DNA of 64,000 bases from Microbacterium timonense (GCF_900292075.1 NZ_OLMV01000001.1:620001-684000), one strand, 5' to 3'. Shown: positions 7,821 to 17,267, counted from the stretch's first letter. Numbers and translations: made by a program. The notes: generated by a model not told the origin, from the letters alone.

Positions 7821-8447
7821 ATGGTGGGGGCATCCGAGAACGACCGTCTGGTGTGGATCGACTGCGAGATGACGGGGCTCGACCTCGGCGTCGACGAACT
7901 CGTCGAGATCGCCGTCGTGGTCACCGATTTCGAGCTGCGTCCGCTCGATCCCGGCTTCCATGTCGTCATCAAGCCCGACGATTCGGCGCTGGCGAACATG
8001 AACGAGTTCGTCACCAACATGCACCGGACGTCGGGACTGCTCGACGAGATCCCCCACGGCGTCAGCCTCGCCGACGCGGAGTTCCAGGTGCTCGAGTACA
8101 TCCAGCGCTTCGTTCCCCTCGAAGGCAAGGCCCCGCTCGCGGGAAACACCATCGGAACCGACCGCATGTTCCTGGCCAAGTACATGCCGCGGGTCGACCG
8201 GTGGCTGCACTACCGGAACGTCGACGTCTCGAGCATCAAGGAACTTGCTCGGCGCTGGTATCCCCGTGCCTACATCCACGCGCCCGCGAAGGAAGGCGGC
8301 CACCGCGCGCTCGCCGACATCATCGAGTCGATCCGCGAACTGGCCTATTACCGCCAGGCAGTCTTCGTCCCCGAGCCCGGCCCCACGAGCGACGGCGCAC
8401 GTGCCGCAGCGGCGGCAGCCGTGTCGTCGTTTGCTCCGGAGGTATGA
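7821..8447 (+). CDS. orn: Oligoribonuclease
   Basis: 3'-5' exonuclease that degrades 2-5 nt RNA fragments and pGpG to mononucleotides. The 208 residues show the DEDDh set: Asp and Glu in WIDCEMTGLD, Asp in GNTIGTDRMFL, and His/Asp in GGHRALADI. Length is near the usual 180-215; the extra residues form an Ala-rich C-terminal tail. The ATG at 7821 is preferred because GAGGATGGAG precedes it, but ATG 7812 three codons upstream is possible. Flanked by tRNA-Arg and tRNA-His on the same strand. Confidence 0.93.
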   Translation: MVGASENDRLVWIDCEMTGLDLGVDELVEIAVVVTDFELRPLDPGFHVVIKPDDSALANMNEFVTNMHRTSGLLDEIPHGVSLADAEFQVLEYIQRFVPLEGKAPLAGNTIGTDRMFLAKYMPRVDRWLHYRNVDVSSIKELARRWYPRAYIHAPAKEGGHRALADIIESIRELAYYRQAVFVPEPGPTSDGARAAAAAAVSSFAPEV

Positions 8448-8484
8448 GAGAATCTTCTGGTTGCCCGCGCAGGCGGGAGACATG

Positions 8485-8560
8485 GTGGGTATAGCTCAGT
8501 TGGTAGAGCACCTGGTTGTGGTCCAGGGGGTCGCGGGTTCAAGTCCCGTTACTCACCCCA
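8485..8560 (+). tRNA. tRNA-His (anticodon GTG)
   Basis: Acceptor GTGGGTA pairs with TACTCAC. G at 8484 opposite C73 gives the histidine-specific extra G(-1). Anticodon stem CCTGG/CCAGG encloses loop TTGTGGT with anticodon GTG. T arm is GCGGG-TTCAAGT-CCCGT. The 3' CCA is encoded (8558-8560), unlike the neighbouring tRNA-Arg. Confidence 0.95.
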
Positions 8561-8567
8561 TTTCCTC

Positions 8568-8598
8568 CGAATGGGGCGCGCAGCTCGCGCCCCATTCG
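8568..8598 (+). terminator. Strong hairpin after tRNA-His
   Basis: CGAATGGGGCGCG (8568-8580) and CGCGCCCCATTCG (8586-8598) form a perfect 13-bp stem with a 5-nt loop, 8 nt after the tRNA. There is no T-run. It separates the tRNA from the metallopeptidase operon. Confidence 0.75.
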
Positions 8599-8618
8599 CG
8601 TCGAGGCGAGGCATCATG

Positions 8619-8966
8619 ATGGAGATGGATGCCGCGACCTTCGAGCAGCTCGTGATCGACGAGCTGGACCTGCTGCCCGACGACATGGTGGACGGCCTCG
8701 ACAACGTCGTGTTCGTGGTCGAGGACCGGCCCGAGGACGGCAGCCTCGACCTGCTCGGCCTCTACGACGGCTGGGCCCTGACCGAGCGCGAACGCTATGG
8801 CGTCGGCGAACTGCCCGACCGCATCATCGTCTACCGCGAGCCGCATCTGGCCGCATGCGACGACGAATCCGAACTTCGCGACGAGGTGCATACGACGCTC
8901 GTGCACGAGATCGCACACTTCTACGGCATCGACGACGAGCGGTTGCATGAGCTGGGGTGGGCGTGA
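8619..8966 (+). CDS. Metallopeptidase family protein (small zincin)
   Basis: A 115-residue minimal zinc-peptidase-like protein. The HExxH motif is in TTLVHEIAHFYGIDDERL (about 91-108), and the Asp-Asp-Glu tail after it fits the third-ligand region of the family. The N-terminus starts MEMDAATFEQLVIDEL. Substrates are unknown. ATG 8619 has GAGG about 7 nt upstream; ATG 8616 or 8625 are alternatives. Its stop overlaps the clpS start, so it is the first gene of a three-gene operon. Confidence 0.85.
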   Translation: MEMDAATFEQLVIDELDLLPDDMVDGLDNVVFVVEDRPEDGSLDLLGLYDGWALTERERYGVGELPDRIIVYREPHLAACDDESELRDEVHTTLVHEIAHFYGIDDERLHELGWA

Positions 8967-9265
8967 TGGCACCGGTGGCCACGCCCGACATCGAGCGGGA
9001 CCTCGAGCAGGGGTCGCTCGTGGACCCCGGTCTGCCGTGGCAGACCGTCGTGTGGGACGATCCGGTCAATCTCATGAGCTACGTCACCCACGTCTTCCGC
9101 GAGTACTTCGGGTTCCCCAAGCCCGAGGCCGAACGCCTCATGCTCGCCGTCCACAACAACGGCCACGCCGTCGTCGCCCAGGGGGCGCGGGAGCAGATGG
9201 AGCTCCACGCCCAAGCCATGCATGACTACGGGCTGTGGGCCACGGTGCGGCAGGCCCCGCGATGA
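8966..9265 (+). CDS. clpS: ATP-dependent Clp protease adaptor ClpS
   Basis: A 99-residue N-end-rule adaptor that hands substrates with bulky N-terminal residues to ClpC/ClpA. The disordered head is followed by the fold WQTVVWDDPVNLMSYVTHVF. The family binding-pocket residues are in DDPVNLMSYV and MLAVHNNGHAVV. TGATG overlap couples it to the metallopeptidase and ATGA overlap couples it to the DUF2017 gene. In actinobacteria clpS commonly sits in this trio. Confidence 0.94.
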   Translation: MAPVATPDIERDLEQGSLVDPGLPWQTVVWDDPVNLMSYVTHVFREYFGFPKPEAERLMLAVHNNGHAVVAQGAREQMELHAQAMHDYGLWATVRQAPR

Positions 9266-9756
9266 GCGGTCGGGCCCTGGTCGTGGAGATCACGCGTCTG
9301 GAGGCGGCGCATCTGTCCGGTCTCGTCGCGCAGTTCGCCGACCTCCTGCGCGAGTCGACCCCTCAGGATGGCGATCCGGCGATCGCCCGTCTCGTACCTC
9401 CGGCGTATCCCGACGACGAATCCGCCGCTGCCGAGTTCCGCGCCCTCACCGCCGGCGACCTGCTGGCTCGACGCGCCTCCGACGCCGACATCGTTCTGGC
9501 TTCTCTCCACGATGCGGCGCAGATCCCCGACGACCCGGATGACCCGACGCTCCTGGAAGAGGTCGAGGTCCACCTGGACCCTCAGGCGTCGCGCGCGTGG
9601 CTGCGCACGCTGGCTGCTGTCCGCCTCGTCCTGGCCAGCCGGCTCGGCGTCGCCGACACGGACGACTACGACCACGAAGACCCGCGATTCGGCATCTACG
9701 ACTGGCTCGGCTACCGGCTCGACGGTCTCGTCAGGGCGCTAGAAAGCACCGACTGA
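9262..9756 (+). CDS. DUF2017 family protein
   Basis: A 164-residue, acidic, mainly helical protein of the DUF2017 family, found next to clpS across actinobacteria. It starts MSGRALVVEITRLEAAHL and has LRESTPQDGDPAIARLVPPAYP, and YDWLGYRLDGLV near the end. The ATGA overlap with clpS argues for linked function, possibly with the Clp system, but no activity is known. No catalytic motif is visible. Confidence 0.85.
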   Translation: MSGRALVVEITRLEAAHLSGLVAQFADLLRESTPQDGDPAIARLVPPAYPDDESAAAEFRALTAGDLLARRASDADIVLASLHDAAQIPDDPDDPTLLEEVEVHLDPQASRAWLRTLAAVRLVLASRLGVADTDDYDHEDPRFGIYDWLGYRLDGLVRALESTD

Positions 9757-9777
9757 CGAACACTCGCCGGCAGTCGG
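9749..9777. terminator. Inverted repeat between convergent stops
   Basis: CCGACTG (9749-9755) and CAGTCGG (9771-9777) form a 7-bp stem with a 15-nt loop, overlapping the DUF2017 stop and ending 8 nt from the stop of the kinase gene. It could terminate from both sides; the long loop makes this uncertain. Confidence 0.35.
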
Positions 9778-9784
9778 GCGTGTG

Positions 9785-10324
9785 TCACGGCACCGGGAAC
9801 ACGTGAGTGGCCAGGCGCTGCGGCTGATCGCGCTCGATGTGCCGCTCCTCCTGACGCGCCCATCGCTCCCAGTGCGGCCGATAGGTCTCCCCGTCGCGCG
9901 CGAGCGCTCGCTGCCGGCGCGAGGCCGGCGGCGACTCCAGCCACACCCGGATATCGCCCAGGCGGGCGGTCGCCGGTGTCAGGATGCCGGCGCCTTCGAC
10001 GATCAGCGGAAGGGAGGGATCCACGGCATGGGCCTCCGCCGGGGCGGAGACCGTCCAGTCCCACCGCTGCCATACGCCGATCGCCCCGCGAGCGTGAGGA
10101 GTCAGGATCAACTCTCTGGCGAGCTCCACACCGTCGTCCAATCCGTCCCACCCGGGGTAGAGCGAGTCCAGCGCAACCAGTTGCACCCGCCCCCGCAGTG
10201 GCCACCGGGCGACCAGCGCGCGCGCCAGCGAGCTCTTTCCCGCGCCGCTGCGGCCGTCGACGAGGATGACGGGATTGGACGCGGCCATCTCGCCGATCGC
10301 GGCGAGGATCTGTGCAGCCGCCAC
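9785..10324 (-). CDS. P-loop nucleoside/uridine kinase-like ATPase
   Basis: About 179 residues. Walker A is GRSGAGKSSLARALVARW, followed by LDSLYPGWDGLDDGV, a (D/E)xxYxGW-type element typical of uridine kinase-like proteins, and LPLIVEGAGILTPATA as the Walker B-type strand. The C-terminus is Arg-rich (SRRQRALARDGETYRPHWER), fitting a lid. The start is uncertain: GTG 10324 is used, ATG 10288 would also keep the P-loop, and neither has a good ribosome site. It lies 28 nt downstream of the GerW gene. Substrate unknown. Confidence 0.75.
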   Translation of the reverse strand: MAAAQILAAIGEMAASNPVILVDGRSGAGKSSLARALVARWPLRGRVQLVALDSLYPGWDGLDDGVELARELILTPHARGAIGVWQRWDWTVSAPAEAHAVDPSLPLIVEGAGILTPATARLGDIRVWLESPPASRRQRALARDGETYRPHWERWARQEERHIERDQPQRLATHVFPVP

Positions 10325-10352
10325 CGCCAGCGAAGAGCCGACCGCGTCCGGG

Positions 10353-10673
10353 CTATTTCTTGAGGGTGCGGATGACACGGCTGAGCGCACGCCCGGCGAA
10401 GAAGACGAACGGCACCGCGACGGTGAGCAGCGCGATGATGTTCGGCTCGAAGCGCAGGTCGTCGCCCCGACGGATGTACGCGCCCACCGGGATGGCCCAA
10501 CCACCCCCGCCGCCGCCACCGTTGCCCGCCTCGTCGGAGCCTCCGCCGAAGCCCGACCAGGTCAGCGCGACAGGGATGATGCGAACGCCGTCGACGTCCT
10601 GCTGCTCGCCGTAGGCGCTCCTGACGCCGAATTCCGCGGACTGCTTGCCGAGTTCGAGTGCGATGTTGGGCAT
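10353..10673 (-). CDS. GerW/YtfJ-family protein
   Basis: A 106-residue protein of the family first named for Bacillus spore germination (GerW/YtfJ) but spread widely in non-sporulating actinobacteria. It has GVRSAYGEQQDVDGVRIIPVA, then a WSGFGGG segment, a seven-glycine run (about 54-60) and GGWAIPVGAYIRRGDDLRFE. A C-terminal hydrophobic stretch (IIALLTVAVPFVFFAGRAL) looks like a single membrane anchor. ATG 10673 has TACCGT 6 nt upstream and no ribosome site, so it is likely leaderless. Role here unknown. Confidence 0.8.
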   Translation of the reverse strand: MPNIALELGKQSAEFGVRSAYGEQQDVDGVRIIPVALTWSGFGGGSDEAGNGGGGGGGWAIPVGAYIRRGDDLRFEPNIIALLTVAVPFVFFAGRALSRVIRTLKK

Positions 10674-10761
10674 GCGTCAACGGTAGCGGGCTGGGCGCCT
10701 CCGGCACAGAGCCAACGATCCTCGCAAGATGCGCTCACCTCGGTTCCACCACGGATGTGCA

Positions 10762-12024
10762 TCAGCCCCGGTCGAGGCGGGGCGCGGGCGGGCTGGACGG
10801 CAGGGTCCCACCACCCCGCGACCCCAGCAGCGTGGCCCGCGTGACGGCTCCGCGGCCGAAGCGTGCCGCCGCATCGTCGAGGGCCCCCTCGATGCGCCGC
10901 CAGTCCTCGTCGTCGTCCCAGAGAGCCGGGGCGCTCGAGCCGGCGGGACGCAGCCGCTCCGCCCGCACACCGATCAGCCGTACCGGGAGGACGCGGTCCA
11001 CGCCGTCGAACAGATCGTGTGCAGCGTCGCCGATCCGCTGCCCCACCGCCGTCGGCTCGGGGAGGGTCTGCGACCGCGAGATGGTCGTGAAGTCCGCGAA
11101 GCGGACCTTGATCGCCACCGTGGACGCCTCCCAGCCGTTGCTGCGCAGGCGGGCCCCCACGCGATCGGAGAGGCGACGCAGTTCCGAACGGAGGATCGCC
11201 GTGTCGGCGATGTCCTCGTGAAAGGTCTCTTCGTGCCCGACGCTTTTCTCCACGCGCTCGGTGTCGACGTGGCGGGCATCGAGGCCGCGCGCGAGATGCC
11301 ACACCCGATCGCCCATCGCGGCCCCGAGCGCTCGATCCAGCACCGACCGCGGCGCGTCTCGAGCGTCGGCGATCGTGCGGATGCCGCGAGCCTCCAGCGC
11401 CTCGGAGGCTTTCGGTCCGACGCCCCAGAGTGCACGCACGGACCGGGGCCCGAGGAACGCGGCGGTGTCCGCTTCGGCCACGATCAGAAGTCCGTCGGGC
11501 TTGCTCAAGGTGGAGGCCATCTTCGCGACGTGCTTGGTGGCGGCCACCCCCACGCTGCACGCGAGGCCGGTCTCTTCCCGCACCCGGTCACGGAGCATCC
11601 GTGCGATCACGCCGGGGCTCCCCCACAGGCGTCGGGCACCTCGGACATCGAGGAACGCCTCGTCGATCGAGAGCGGCTCCACCAGCGGCGTGATATCGCG
11701 GAAGATTGCCATGACCTGCGCGGACACCTGGAGGTAGCGTCCGAAGTGCGGGAGGACGACGATCGCGGTCGGGCACAGACGCAGCGCTTGACCGACCGGC
11801 ATCGCCGAGCGCACGCCGAATCGCCGTGCCTCGTATGACGCGCTGGACACCACGGATCGGCTGTCGGGGGCACCGACGATGATCGGCTTGCCGCGCAGCG
11901 ACGGATCATCCAGTTGCTCGACCGACGCGTAGAACGCATCCATGTCGACATGGAGGATGCCGGTGCCGGTGTCGTCGGCCCCGTCCGGGGAGACCAGCCG
12001 GCCTGTTCCGTCACCGCGCCCCAT
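10762..12024 (-). CDS. dinB: DNA polymerase IV (Y family)
   Basis: Error-prone translesion polymerase of 420 residues. Catalytic carboxylates: ILHVDMDAFYASVEQLDDP (Asp pair and steric-gate Phe/Tyr) and PLSIDEAFLDV (Asp-Glu). Then come helix-hairpin-helix VRALWGVGPKASEALEARG and the little-finger domain. ATG 12024 is used (GAGG just upstream); the frame stays open 14 codons further. The C-terminus is extended and Pro/Arg-rich and does not end in an obvious beta-clamp motif. Transcribed alone after the gatB terminator. Confidence 0.94.
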   Translation of the reverse strand: MGRGDGTGRLVSPDGADDTGTGILHVDMDAFYASVEQLDDPSLRGKPIIVGAPDSRSVVSSASYEARRFGVRSAMPVGQALRLCPTAIVVLPHFGRYLQVSAQVMAIFRDITPLVEPLSIDEAFLDVRGARRLWGSPGVIARMLRDRVREETGLACSVGVAATKHVAKMASTLSKPDGLLIVAEADTAAFLGPRSVRALWGVGPKASEALEARGIRTIADARDAPRSVLDRALGAAMGDRVWHLARGLDARHVDTERVEKSVGHEETFHEDIADTAILRSELRRLSDRVGARLRSNGWEASTVAIKVRFADFTTISRSQTLPEPTAVGQRIGDAAHDLFDGVDRVLPVRLIGVRAERLRPAGSSAPALWDDDEDWRRIEGALDDAAARFGRGAVTRATLLGSRGGGTLPSSPPAPRLDRG

Positions 12025-12068
12025 GGCCTCGATTCTCCCAGGTACTCCCGACAACCGTCCCGACAACC

Positions 12069-12102
12069 GATGAGAGCGGCTCCCGACGGAGCCGCCCTCA
12101 TC
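12069..12102 (-). terminator. Terminator of the gatCAB operon
   Basis: GATGAG-A-GCGGCTCC, loop CGAC, GGAGCCGC-C-CTCATC: 14 paired bases with one A-C mismatch, 33 nt after the gatB stop. No T-tract follows. Confidence 0.65.
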
Positions 12103-12134
12103 ACCAACTCAGACGGCGAATCAGCCGCCGGTCG

Positions 12135-13658
12135 TCAGTCGTTCGTCGCCGCCGCGCGCTCCAGGATGAGCTCGCGGACACGCGCCGCGTCGGCCTGGCC
12201 CTTCATGGACTTCATGACCGCGCCGATCACAGCGCCCGCCGCTTGCACTTTGCCGTCGCGGATCTTCTGCAGCACGTCCGGCTGCGCGTTCAGGGCTTCG
12301 TCGATCGCGGCGATGAGCGCGCCGTCATCCGAGACGACGGCGAGGCCCCGCGCGTCCACGACCTCCTGCGGAGTGCCCTCGCCGGCGATGACGCCCTCGA
12401 GCACCTGCCGAGCCAGTTTGTCGGTCAGGGTGCCTCCGTCCACCAGAGCCTGCAGCGCCGCCACGTCCGAGGGTGTGACGAGGTCCGAGGCTTCACGGCC
12501 CTCGGCGTTGGCGATGCGGGCGATCTCGCCCGTCCACCACTTGCGGGCCGCCGCCGGCGAGGCTCCGGCGGCGATGGTCGCCTCGACCTCGGCTACCACG
12601 CCGCTGTTGACGACGCTCTGGAACTCGATGTCGGGGAATCCCCACTCCGCCTTCAGGCGGCGCCGACGGGCAACGGGCGGTTCCGGCAGCGCCGCGCGCA
12701 GCTGCTCGATGAGCTCCGGTGTCGGCACGACCGGCAGAAGGTCCGGCTCGGGGAAGTACCGGTAGTCGTCGGCGTCCGACTTGGGCCGGCCCGGTGATGT
12801 CGTGCCGGTGTCCTCGTGCCAGTGCCGGGTCTCCTGCGTGATCGTGCCGCCCTCGGCGAGGATGGCGGCCTGTCGCTGGATCTCGTAGCGGACGGCGCGC
12901 TCGACCGAACGCATGGAGTTGACGTTCTTCGTCTCGGTGCGGGTGCCGAGCTTCTCCTGGCCGCGGGGTCGCAGCGACACATTGGCGTCGCAGCGGAGGT
13001 TGCCGCGTTCCATGCGCGCATCCGAGATGCCCAGGGCGAGGACGACGTCGCGGATCGTCTGCACGTAGGCCTTCGCGACCTCGGGAGCACGGTGCTCTGC
13101 GCCGAAGATCGGCTTCGTGACGATCTCGACCAGCGGGACTCCGGCACGGTTGTAGTCGACGAGGGAGTACTCGGCGCCCTGGATGCGACCGGTCAAGCCG
13201 CCGACGTGGGTCAGCTTCCCGGCATCCTCCTCCATGTGCGCCCGCTCGATCGGCACCTGGACGATGGTGCCGTCGGCGAGCTCTATCTCGACCTGGCCGT
13301 CGAACGCGATCGGCTCGTCGTACTGCGAGATCTGGTAGTTCTTGCCGAGGTCGGGGTAGAAGTAGTTCTTCCGGGCGAACCGGCTGGACGGCGCGATGGA
13401 GCAGCCCAGCGCCAGTCCCAGGCTGATCGAGTAGCGCACCGCTGTCTCGTTGACCACCGGAAGCGATCCGGGAAGGCCCATGTCGACCGGTGCCACGAGC
13501 GTGTTCGGTGCGGCGCCGTGGTTGGCCGAGTTGGCGGGGTTCGCCGCGGCCGAGAACATCTTGGTCTCGGTGTTGAGCTCGACGTGCACCTCGAACCCGA
13601 GCACCGGCTCGAAGAGCTCGAGGGCCTTGTCGAAGTCCATCAGCTTGTCCTTCGCCAT
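12135..13658 (-). CDS. gatB: Asp-tRNA(Asn)/Glu-tRNA(Gln) amidotransferase subunit B
   Basis: A 507-residue subunit that activates the misacylated Glu-tRNA(Gln) or Asp-tRNA(Asn) with ATP and binds the tRNA. The N-terminal cradle includes [16 protein letters not shown] and [19 protein letters not shown]. Mid-section [17 protein letters not shown] and EDAGKLTH are family blocks. The C-terminal YqeY-like tail carries [19 protein letters not shown]. The start overlaps the gatA stop (TGATG), so translation is coupled. The window shows no glnS or asnS to judge which amide route is used. Confidence 0.96.
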   Translation of the reverse strand: MAKDKLMDFDKALELFEPVLGFEVHVELNTETKMFSAAANPANSANHGAAPNTLVAPVDMGLPGSLPVVNETAVRYSISLGLALGCSIAPSSRFARKNYFYPDLGKNYQISQYDEPIAFDGQVEIELADGTIVQVPIERAHMEEDAGKLTHVGGLTGRIQGAEYSLVDYNRAGVPLVEIVTKPIFGAEHRAPEVAKAYVQTIRDVVLALGISDARMERGNLRCDANVSLRPRGQEKLGTRTETKNVNSMRSVERAVRYEIQRQAAILAEGGTITQETRHWHEDTGTTSPGRPKSDADDYRYFPEPDLLPVVPTPELIEQLRAALPEPPVARRRRLKAEWGFPDIEFQSVVNSGVVAEVEATIAAGASPAAARKWWTGEIARIANAEGREASDLVTPSDVAALQALVDGGTLTDKLARQVLEGVIAGEGTPQEVVDARGLAVVSDDGALIAAIDEALNAQPDVLQKIRDGKVQAAGAVIGAVMKSMKGQADAARVRELILERAAATND

Positions 13659-15196
13659 CAGCGGGCACCTCCGTTCGCGTCACCGGCGGACGCCCCCGCC
13701 AGCTGGGGAGCACGGTCCAGCAGCGGGCCTCCCCACGAGTCGACGAGCAGCTGCTCCACCGCTGCACCGACCCGGTACAGCCGGGCGTCCTCATACGCCG
13801 GCGCCAGGAACTGGATTCCCACCGGCAGCCCGTCCTCGGATGCGAGTCCGGACGGGATCGAGATCCCGGGCACGCCGGCGAGGTTCGCGGGAATCGTCGT
13901 CACGTCGTTCAGATACATCTGCAGCGGGTCGTCGACCTTCTCCCCCAGCTTGAACGCGGTGGTGGGAGCCGAGGGCGTCGCGATGACGTCGACCTGCGCG
14001 AACGCCTCGGCGAAGTCGCGCTGGATCAGGGTGCGCACCTTCTGTGCGGACCCGTAGTACGCGTCGTAGTAGCCGGCGGACAGCGCGTACGTGCCCAGGA
14101 TGATCCGGCGCTTGACCTCGTCGCCGAATCCCGCGTCGCGGGTCGCGGCCATGACGTCCTCCACGGTTCCGCCGGGGACGTTCACCCGAAGGCCGAAGCG
14201 CACCGAGTCGAACTTGGCGAGGTTGCTGGATGCCTCGGCCGGCAGGATCAGGTAATAGGCGGCGACGCCGTACTCGAAGTGCGGCGCGCTGATCTCGACG
14301 ATCTCGGCGCCCTGCGCCTGCATCGCCGCCAACGCGGCCCGGAAGGACGCCGAGACGCCGGGCTGGAATCCGCTGTCGGGCAGCTCACGGATCACCCCGA
14401 CCTTCAGACCCTTGAGGACCTCACCCGTGGCGCCCTCACGAGCGGCGGCGGCGAAAGAAGGCCATTCGTGCGCCAGCGACGTCGAGTCGTGCGGGTCGTG
14501 CCCGCCGATGACGTCGTGCAGGAGGCCGGCGTCGAGCACGGTCCGCGTCACGGGACCGACCTGGTCGAGGCTGGATGCCAGCGCGATGGCGCCGTATCGG
14601 CTCACGCCGCCGTAGGTCGGCTTGATCCCGACGGTGCCCGTGACGTGGGCGGGCTGACGGATGGAGCCTCCGGTGTCCGACCCGAGTGCGAGCGGCGCTT
14701 CGAAGGCGGCCACAGCCGCCGCCGATCCCCCGCCGGAGCCGCCCGGGATGCGCTCCAGATCCCACGGGTTGCGCGTGGGGCCGTAGGCCGAGTGCTCCGT
14801 GGAGGAGCCCATCGCGAACTCGTCCATGTTGGTCTTTCCCAGCGGCACGAGGTCGGCGGCCCGCGAGCGGGCGACCACTGTCGCGTCGTACGGGGACAGG
14901 TAGCCCTCGAGGATCTTCGATCCGCTCGTGGACGGCATGTCGGTCGTGACGAGGACGTCCTTGATCGCGAGGGGGACGCCTGCGAGGGGGCCGAGGTCAT
15001 CGCCGGCGCCACGGCGACGGTCGATGTCGGCGGCCACATCCAGCGCGCGCTCGTTGACGTGCAGGAACGCGTGGATGTCGGCATCCACCGCGGCGATGCG
15101 CTCCAGGTGCGCGCGCGTCACCTCGACGCTCGACACCTCGCCACGGGACAGCTTCTCCGCCAGGTCGGCGGCAGTGAGACGGGTCAGATCGGTCAT
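13658..15196 (-). CDS. gatA: Asp-tRNA(Asn)/Glu-tRNA(Gln) amidotransferase subunit A
   Basis: Glutaminase subunit of 512 residues, amidase-signature family. The Ser-cisSer-Lys triad can be read: Lys in [13 protein letters not shown] (about 79), the Gly/Ser-rich loop [16 protein letters not shown] (about 150-165) and the nucleophile in [14 protein letters not shown] (about 172-183). It lies between gatC and gatB in the normal operon order. Length is slightly above the usual 480-500. Ammonia released here is channelled to GatB. Confidence 0.97.
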   Translation of the reverse strand: MTDLTRLTAADLAEKLSRGEVSSVEVTRAHLERIAAVDADIHAFLHVNERALDVAADIDRRRGAGDDLGPLAGVPLAIKDVLVTTDMPSTSGSKILEGYLSPYDATVVARSRAADLVPLGKTNMDEFAMGSSTEHSAYGPTRNPWDLERIPGGSGGGSAAAVAAFEAPLALGSDTGGSIRQPAHVTGTVGIKPTYGGVSRYGAIALASSLDQVGPVTRTVLDAGLLHDVIGGHDPHDSTSLAHEWPSFAAAAREGATGEVLKGLKVGVIRELPDSGFQPGVSASFRAALAAMQAQGAEIVEISAPHFEYGVAAYYLILPAEASSNLAKFDSVRFGLRVNVPGGTVEDVMAATRDAGFGDEVKRRIILGTYALSAGYYDAYYGSAQKVRTLIQRDFAEAFAQVDVIATPSAPTTAFKLGEKVDDPLQMYLNDVTTIPANLAGVPGISIPSGLASEDGLPVGIQFLAPAYEDARLYRVGAAVEQLLVDSWGGPLLDRAPQLAGASAGDANGGAR

Positions 15197-15205
15197 CTCG
15201 CGCCC

Positions 15206-15505
15206 CTACTGCTCTTCACCGAGGATCGCGGTCACCCGGAAGCGCCCGTCGGCGGCGTCGGGGGCGTTCTGCAGCACCTGCTCGGGCGTCAGCTGGTCGG
15301 CCGCGACATCCGAGCGGAACACGTTCTGCAAGGCGATGGGATGGCTGGTGGCGGGAACGTCGGGCGTGGCCACCTCGGAGACCTTCGCGATGTTGTCGAC
15401 GATCGCATCGAGCTGACCGGTGAGACGCTCGACCTCTTCATCGCTCAACTGGATCCGGGCGAGCACACCGAGATGGCGCACGAGATCGGGGGTGATTTCA
15501 GACAC
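15206..15505 (-). CDS. gatC: Asp-tRNA(Asn)/Glu-tRNA(Gln) amidotransferase subunit C
   Basis: A 99-residue clamp that wraps around GatA and GatB. It starts SEITPDLVRHLGVLARIQL, has EVERLTGQLDAIVDNIAKV, and the C-terminal half has the family pattern HPIALQNVFRSDVAADQLT. Its GTG start has TAGGCT exactly 6 nt upstream and no ribosome site, so the operon mRNA is probably leaderless. The gatA start follows after 9 nt. Confidence 0.93.
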   Translation of the reverse strand: MSEITPDLVRHLGVLARIQLSDEEVERLTGQLDAIVDNIAKVSEVATPDVPATSHPIALQNVFRSDVAADQLTPEQVLQNAPDAADGRFRVTAILGEEQ

Positions 15506-15511
15506 CCGAAC

Positions 15512-15557
15512 AGCCTACCGGGGCGGCATGCGTGGCCGAGGGCGCCCGGCGTAGGCT
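15512..15557. promoter_or_regulatory. Divergent leaderless promoters, identical TAGGCT boxes
   Basis: On the minus strand TAGGCT (15517-15512) is 6 nt before the gatC GTG. On the plus strand TAGGCT (15552-15557) is 6 nt before the acyl-CoA ligase GTG at 15564. The whole divergent spacer is 58 bp, so the two polymerase footprints must overlap. -35 elements are not recognisable. Confidence 0.6.
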
Positions 15558-15563
15558 GAGGCG

Positions 15564-17264
15564 GTGACGACCTACGACCCGCCGCGTCCCTGGATCGCCA
15601 GCTATGCCGAGGGGGTCCCGGCCGACCTGGATCCGGTGACCGGATGCCTCGTCGACATCGTCGACGCGTCCGCGCGCGACTATCCGGATGCTGCGGCGCT
15701 GCAGTTCTTCGGACGCGAGACGACGTACCGCTCCCTGCACGAGCAGATCGAGCGGGCGGCAGCGGGGCTGCGGGCGCTGGGCGTCAAAGCGGGCGACCCC
15801 GTGGCCATCGTGCTGCCCAACTGTCCTCAGCACATCGTCGCCTTCTACGCCATCCTGCGCGTGGGAGCGGTCGTCATCGAGCACAATCCGCTGTACACGC
15901 CGCGGGAGCTGCGCAAGCAGTTCGAGGATCACGGCGTGACGCACGCGATCGTGTGGAGCAAGGTCGTGAAGACGCTGCAGGCCTTCCCGCCCGATGTCGC
16001 TGTGCCGAACATCGTCTCGGTGGACGTGGTCAAGGCGATGCCCCTGCGCACCCGCCTCGCGCTCTCGCTCCCGGTGGCGAAGGCACGAACGGCGCGTGCG
16101 GCTCTCACCGAGCGTGTGACCGGCACCGTGCCGTGGGAGCAGGTCGTCGCATCGGCGCCGCTGCCCGCCTCGCACCCGCGCCCCGCGACGGACGACCTGG
16201 CACTCATCCAGTACACGAGCGGGACGACGGGCACACCGAAGGGTGCGGCCCTGACCCACCGCAACCTGCTGTCCAACGCGGCGCAGGCCCGCGCGTGGGT
16301 CCCGTCCATCGTGCGCGGCGACGGTTGTGTGGTGTACGCGGTGCTGCCGATGTTCCACGCCTACGGCCTCACGCTCTGCCTGACCTTCGCGATGTCGATG
16401 GGCGCGCGCCTGGTGCTCTTCCCCCGCTTCGACCCCGACATGGTCCTCGAGGTGACGAAGAAGCATCCGGCGACATTCCTCCCGCTCGTGCCGCCCATCG
16501 CCGAGCGCCTTCTCAAGGCCGCTCGCGAGAAGGGGGTGTCGCTCGCCGGCACGGAGGTCGCGATCTCCGGCGCCATGGCCCTCCCGCACGACCTGGTCGT
16601 GCCGTTCGAGGCCGCCTCGGGGGGATACCTGGTCGAGGGATACGGCCTGAGCGAGTGCTCCCCGGTGCTGATGGCGAACCCGGTGGCCGACAACCGGGTC
16701 CCCGGCACGGTCGGTCTTCCGCTGCCGGGAACGGAATGTCGCGTCGTGGACCCCGATGACCCGACGCGCGATGTGCCCGCCGGCGAGCGGGGCGAACTGC
16801 TGGTGCGTGGACCGCAGGTCTTCGGCGGCTATTACGGAAAGCCCGAGGAGACGGAGGCGGTGTTCTCCGAGGGCTGGTTCCGTACGGGAGACATCGTCAC
16901 GATCGATCCCGCCGGATTCGTGCGGATCGTGGACCGGATCAAGGAGCTCATCATCACCGGCGGATTCAACGTCGCGCCGACGGAGGTCGAGAACGCGCTG
17001 CGGCAGCACCCCCACGTGGAGGACGCCGCCGTCGTGGGACTTCCCAGCGACCACTCCGGGGAGGAGGTCGTCGCCGCCATCGTCGCGAAGCCCGGCGAAG
17101 ACGTCGACGTCGAGGCGGTGCGCGAGTTCGCCCGCGGCATCCTCACCGCGTACAAGGTGCCCCGCCGGATCTACGTCGTCGACGAGCTGCCCACCTCGCT
17201 GATCGGGAAGGTGCTCCGTCGGCAGGTGCGGGAGCGGTTGCTCGCGCTCAACGCCGGCGGCTGA
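15564..17264 (+). CDS. fadD: Long-chain-fatty-acid--CoA ligase (AMP-binding)
   Basis: ANL-superfamily ligase of 566 residues that makes acyl-CoA from fatty acid, ATP and CoA. P-loop motif IQYTSGTTGTPKGAALTHRN (about 214-233); substrate and A5 region VEGYGLSECSPV; A7-A8 WFRTGDIVTIDPAGFVRIVD and RIKELIITGGFNVAPTEVE; catalytic A10 lysine in LIGKVLRR near the C-terminus. GTG start with a leaderless-type promoter. It stops 3 bp from the convergent YciI gene. Chain-length preference cannot be read with confidence. Confidence 0.92.
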   Translation: MTTYDPPRPWIASYAEGVPADLDPVTGCLVDIVDASARDYPDAAALQFFGRETTYRSLHEQIERAAAGLRALGVKAGDPVAIVLPNCPQHIVAFYAILRVGAVVIEHNPLYTPRELRKQFEDHGVTHAIVWSKVVKTLQAFPPDVAVPNIVSVDVVKAMPLRTRLALSLPVAKARTARAALTERVTGTVPWEQVVASAPLPASHPRPATDDLALIQYTSGTTGTPKGAALTHRNLLSNAAQARAWVPSIVRGDGCVVYAVLPMFHAYGLTLCLTFAMSMGARLVLFPRFDPDMVLEVTKKHPATFLPLVPPIAERLLKAAREKGVSLAGTEVAISGAMALPHDLVVPFEAASGGYLVEGYGLSECSPVLMANPVADNRVPGTVGLPLPGTECRVVDPDDPTRDVPAGERGELLVRGPQVFGGYYGKPEETEAVFSEGWFRTGDIVTIDPAGFVRIVDRIKELIITGGFNVAPTEVENALRQHPHVEDAAVVGLPSDHSGEEVVAAIVAKPGEDVDVEAVREFARGILTAYKVPRRIYVVDELPTSLIGKVLRRQVRERLLALNAGG

Positions 17265-17267
17265 GCC

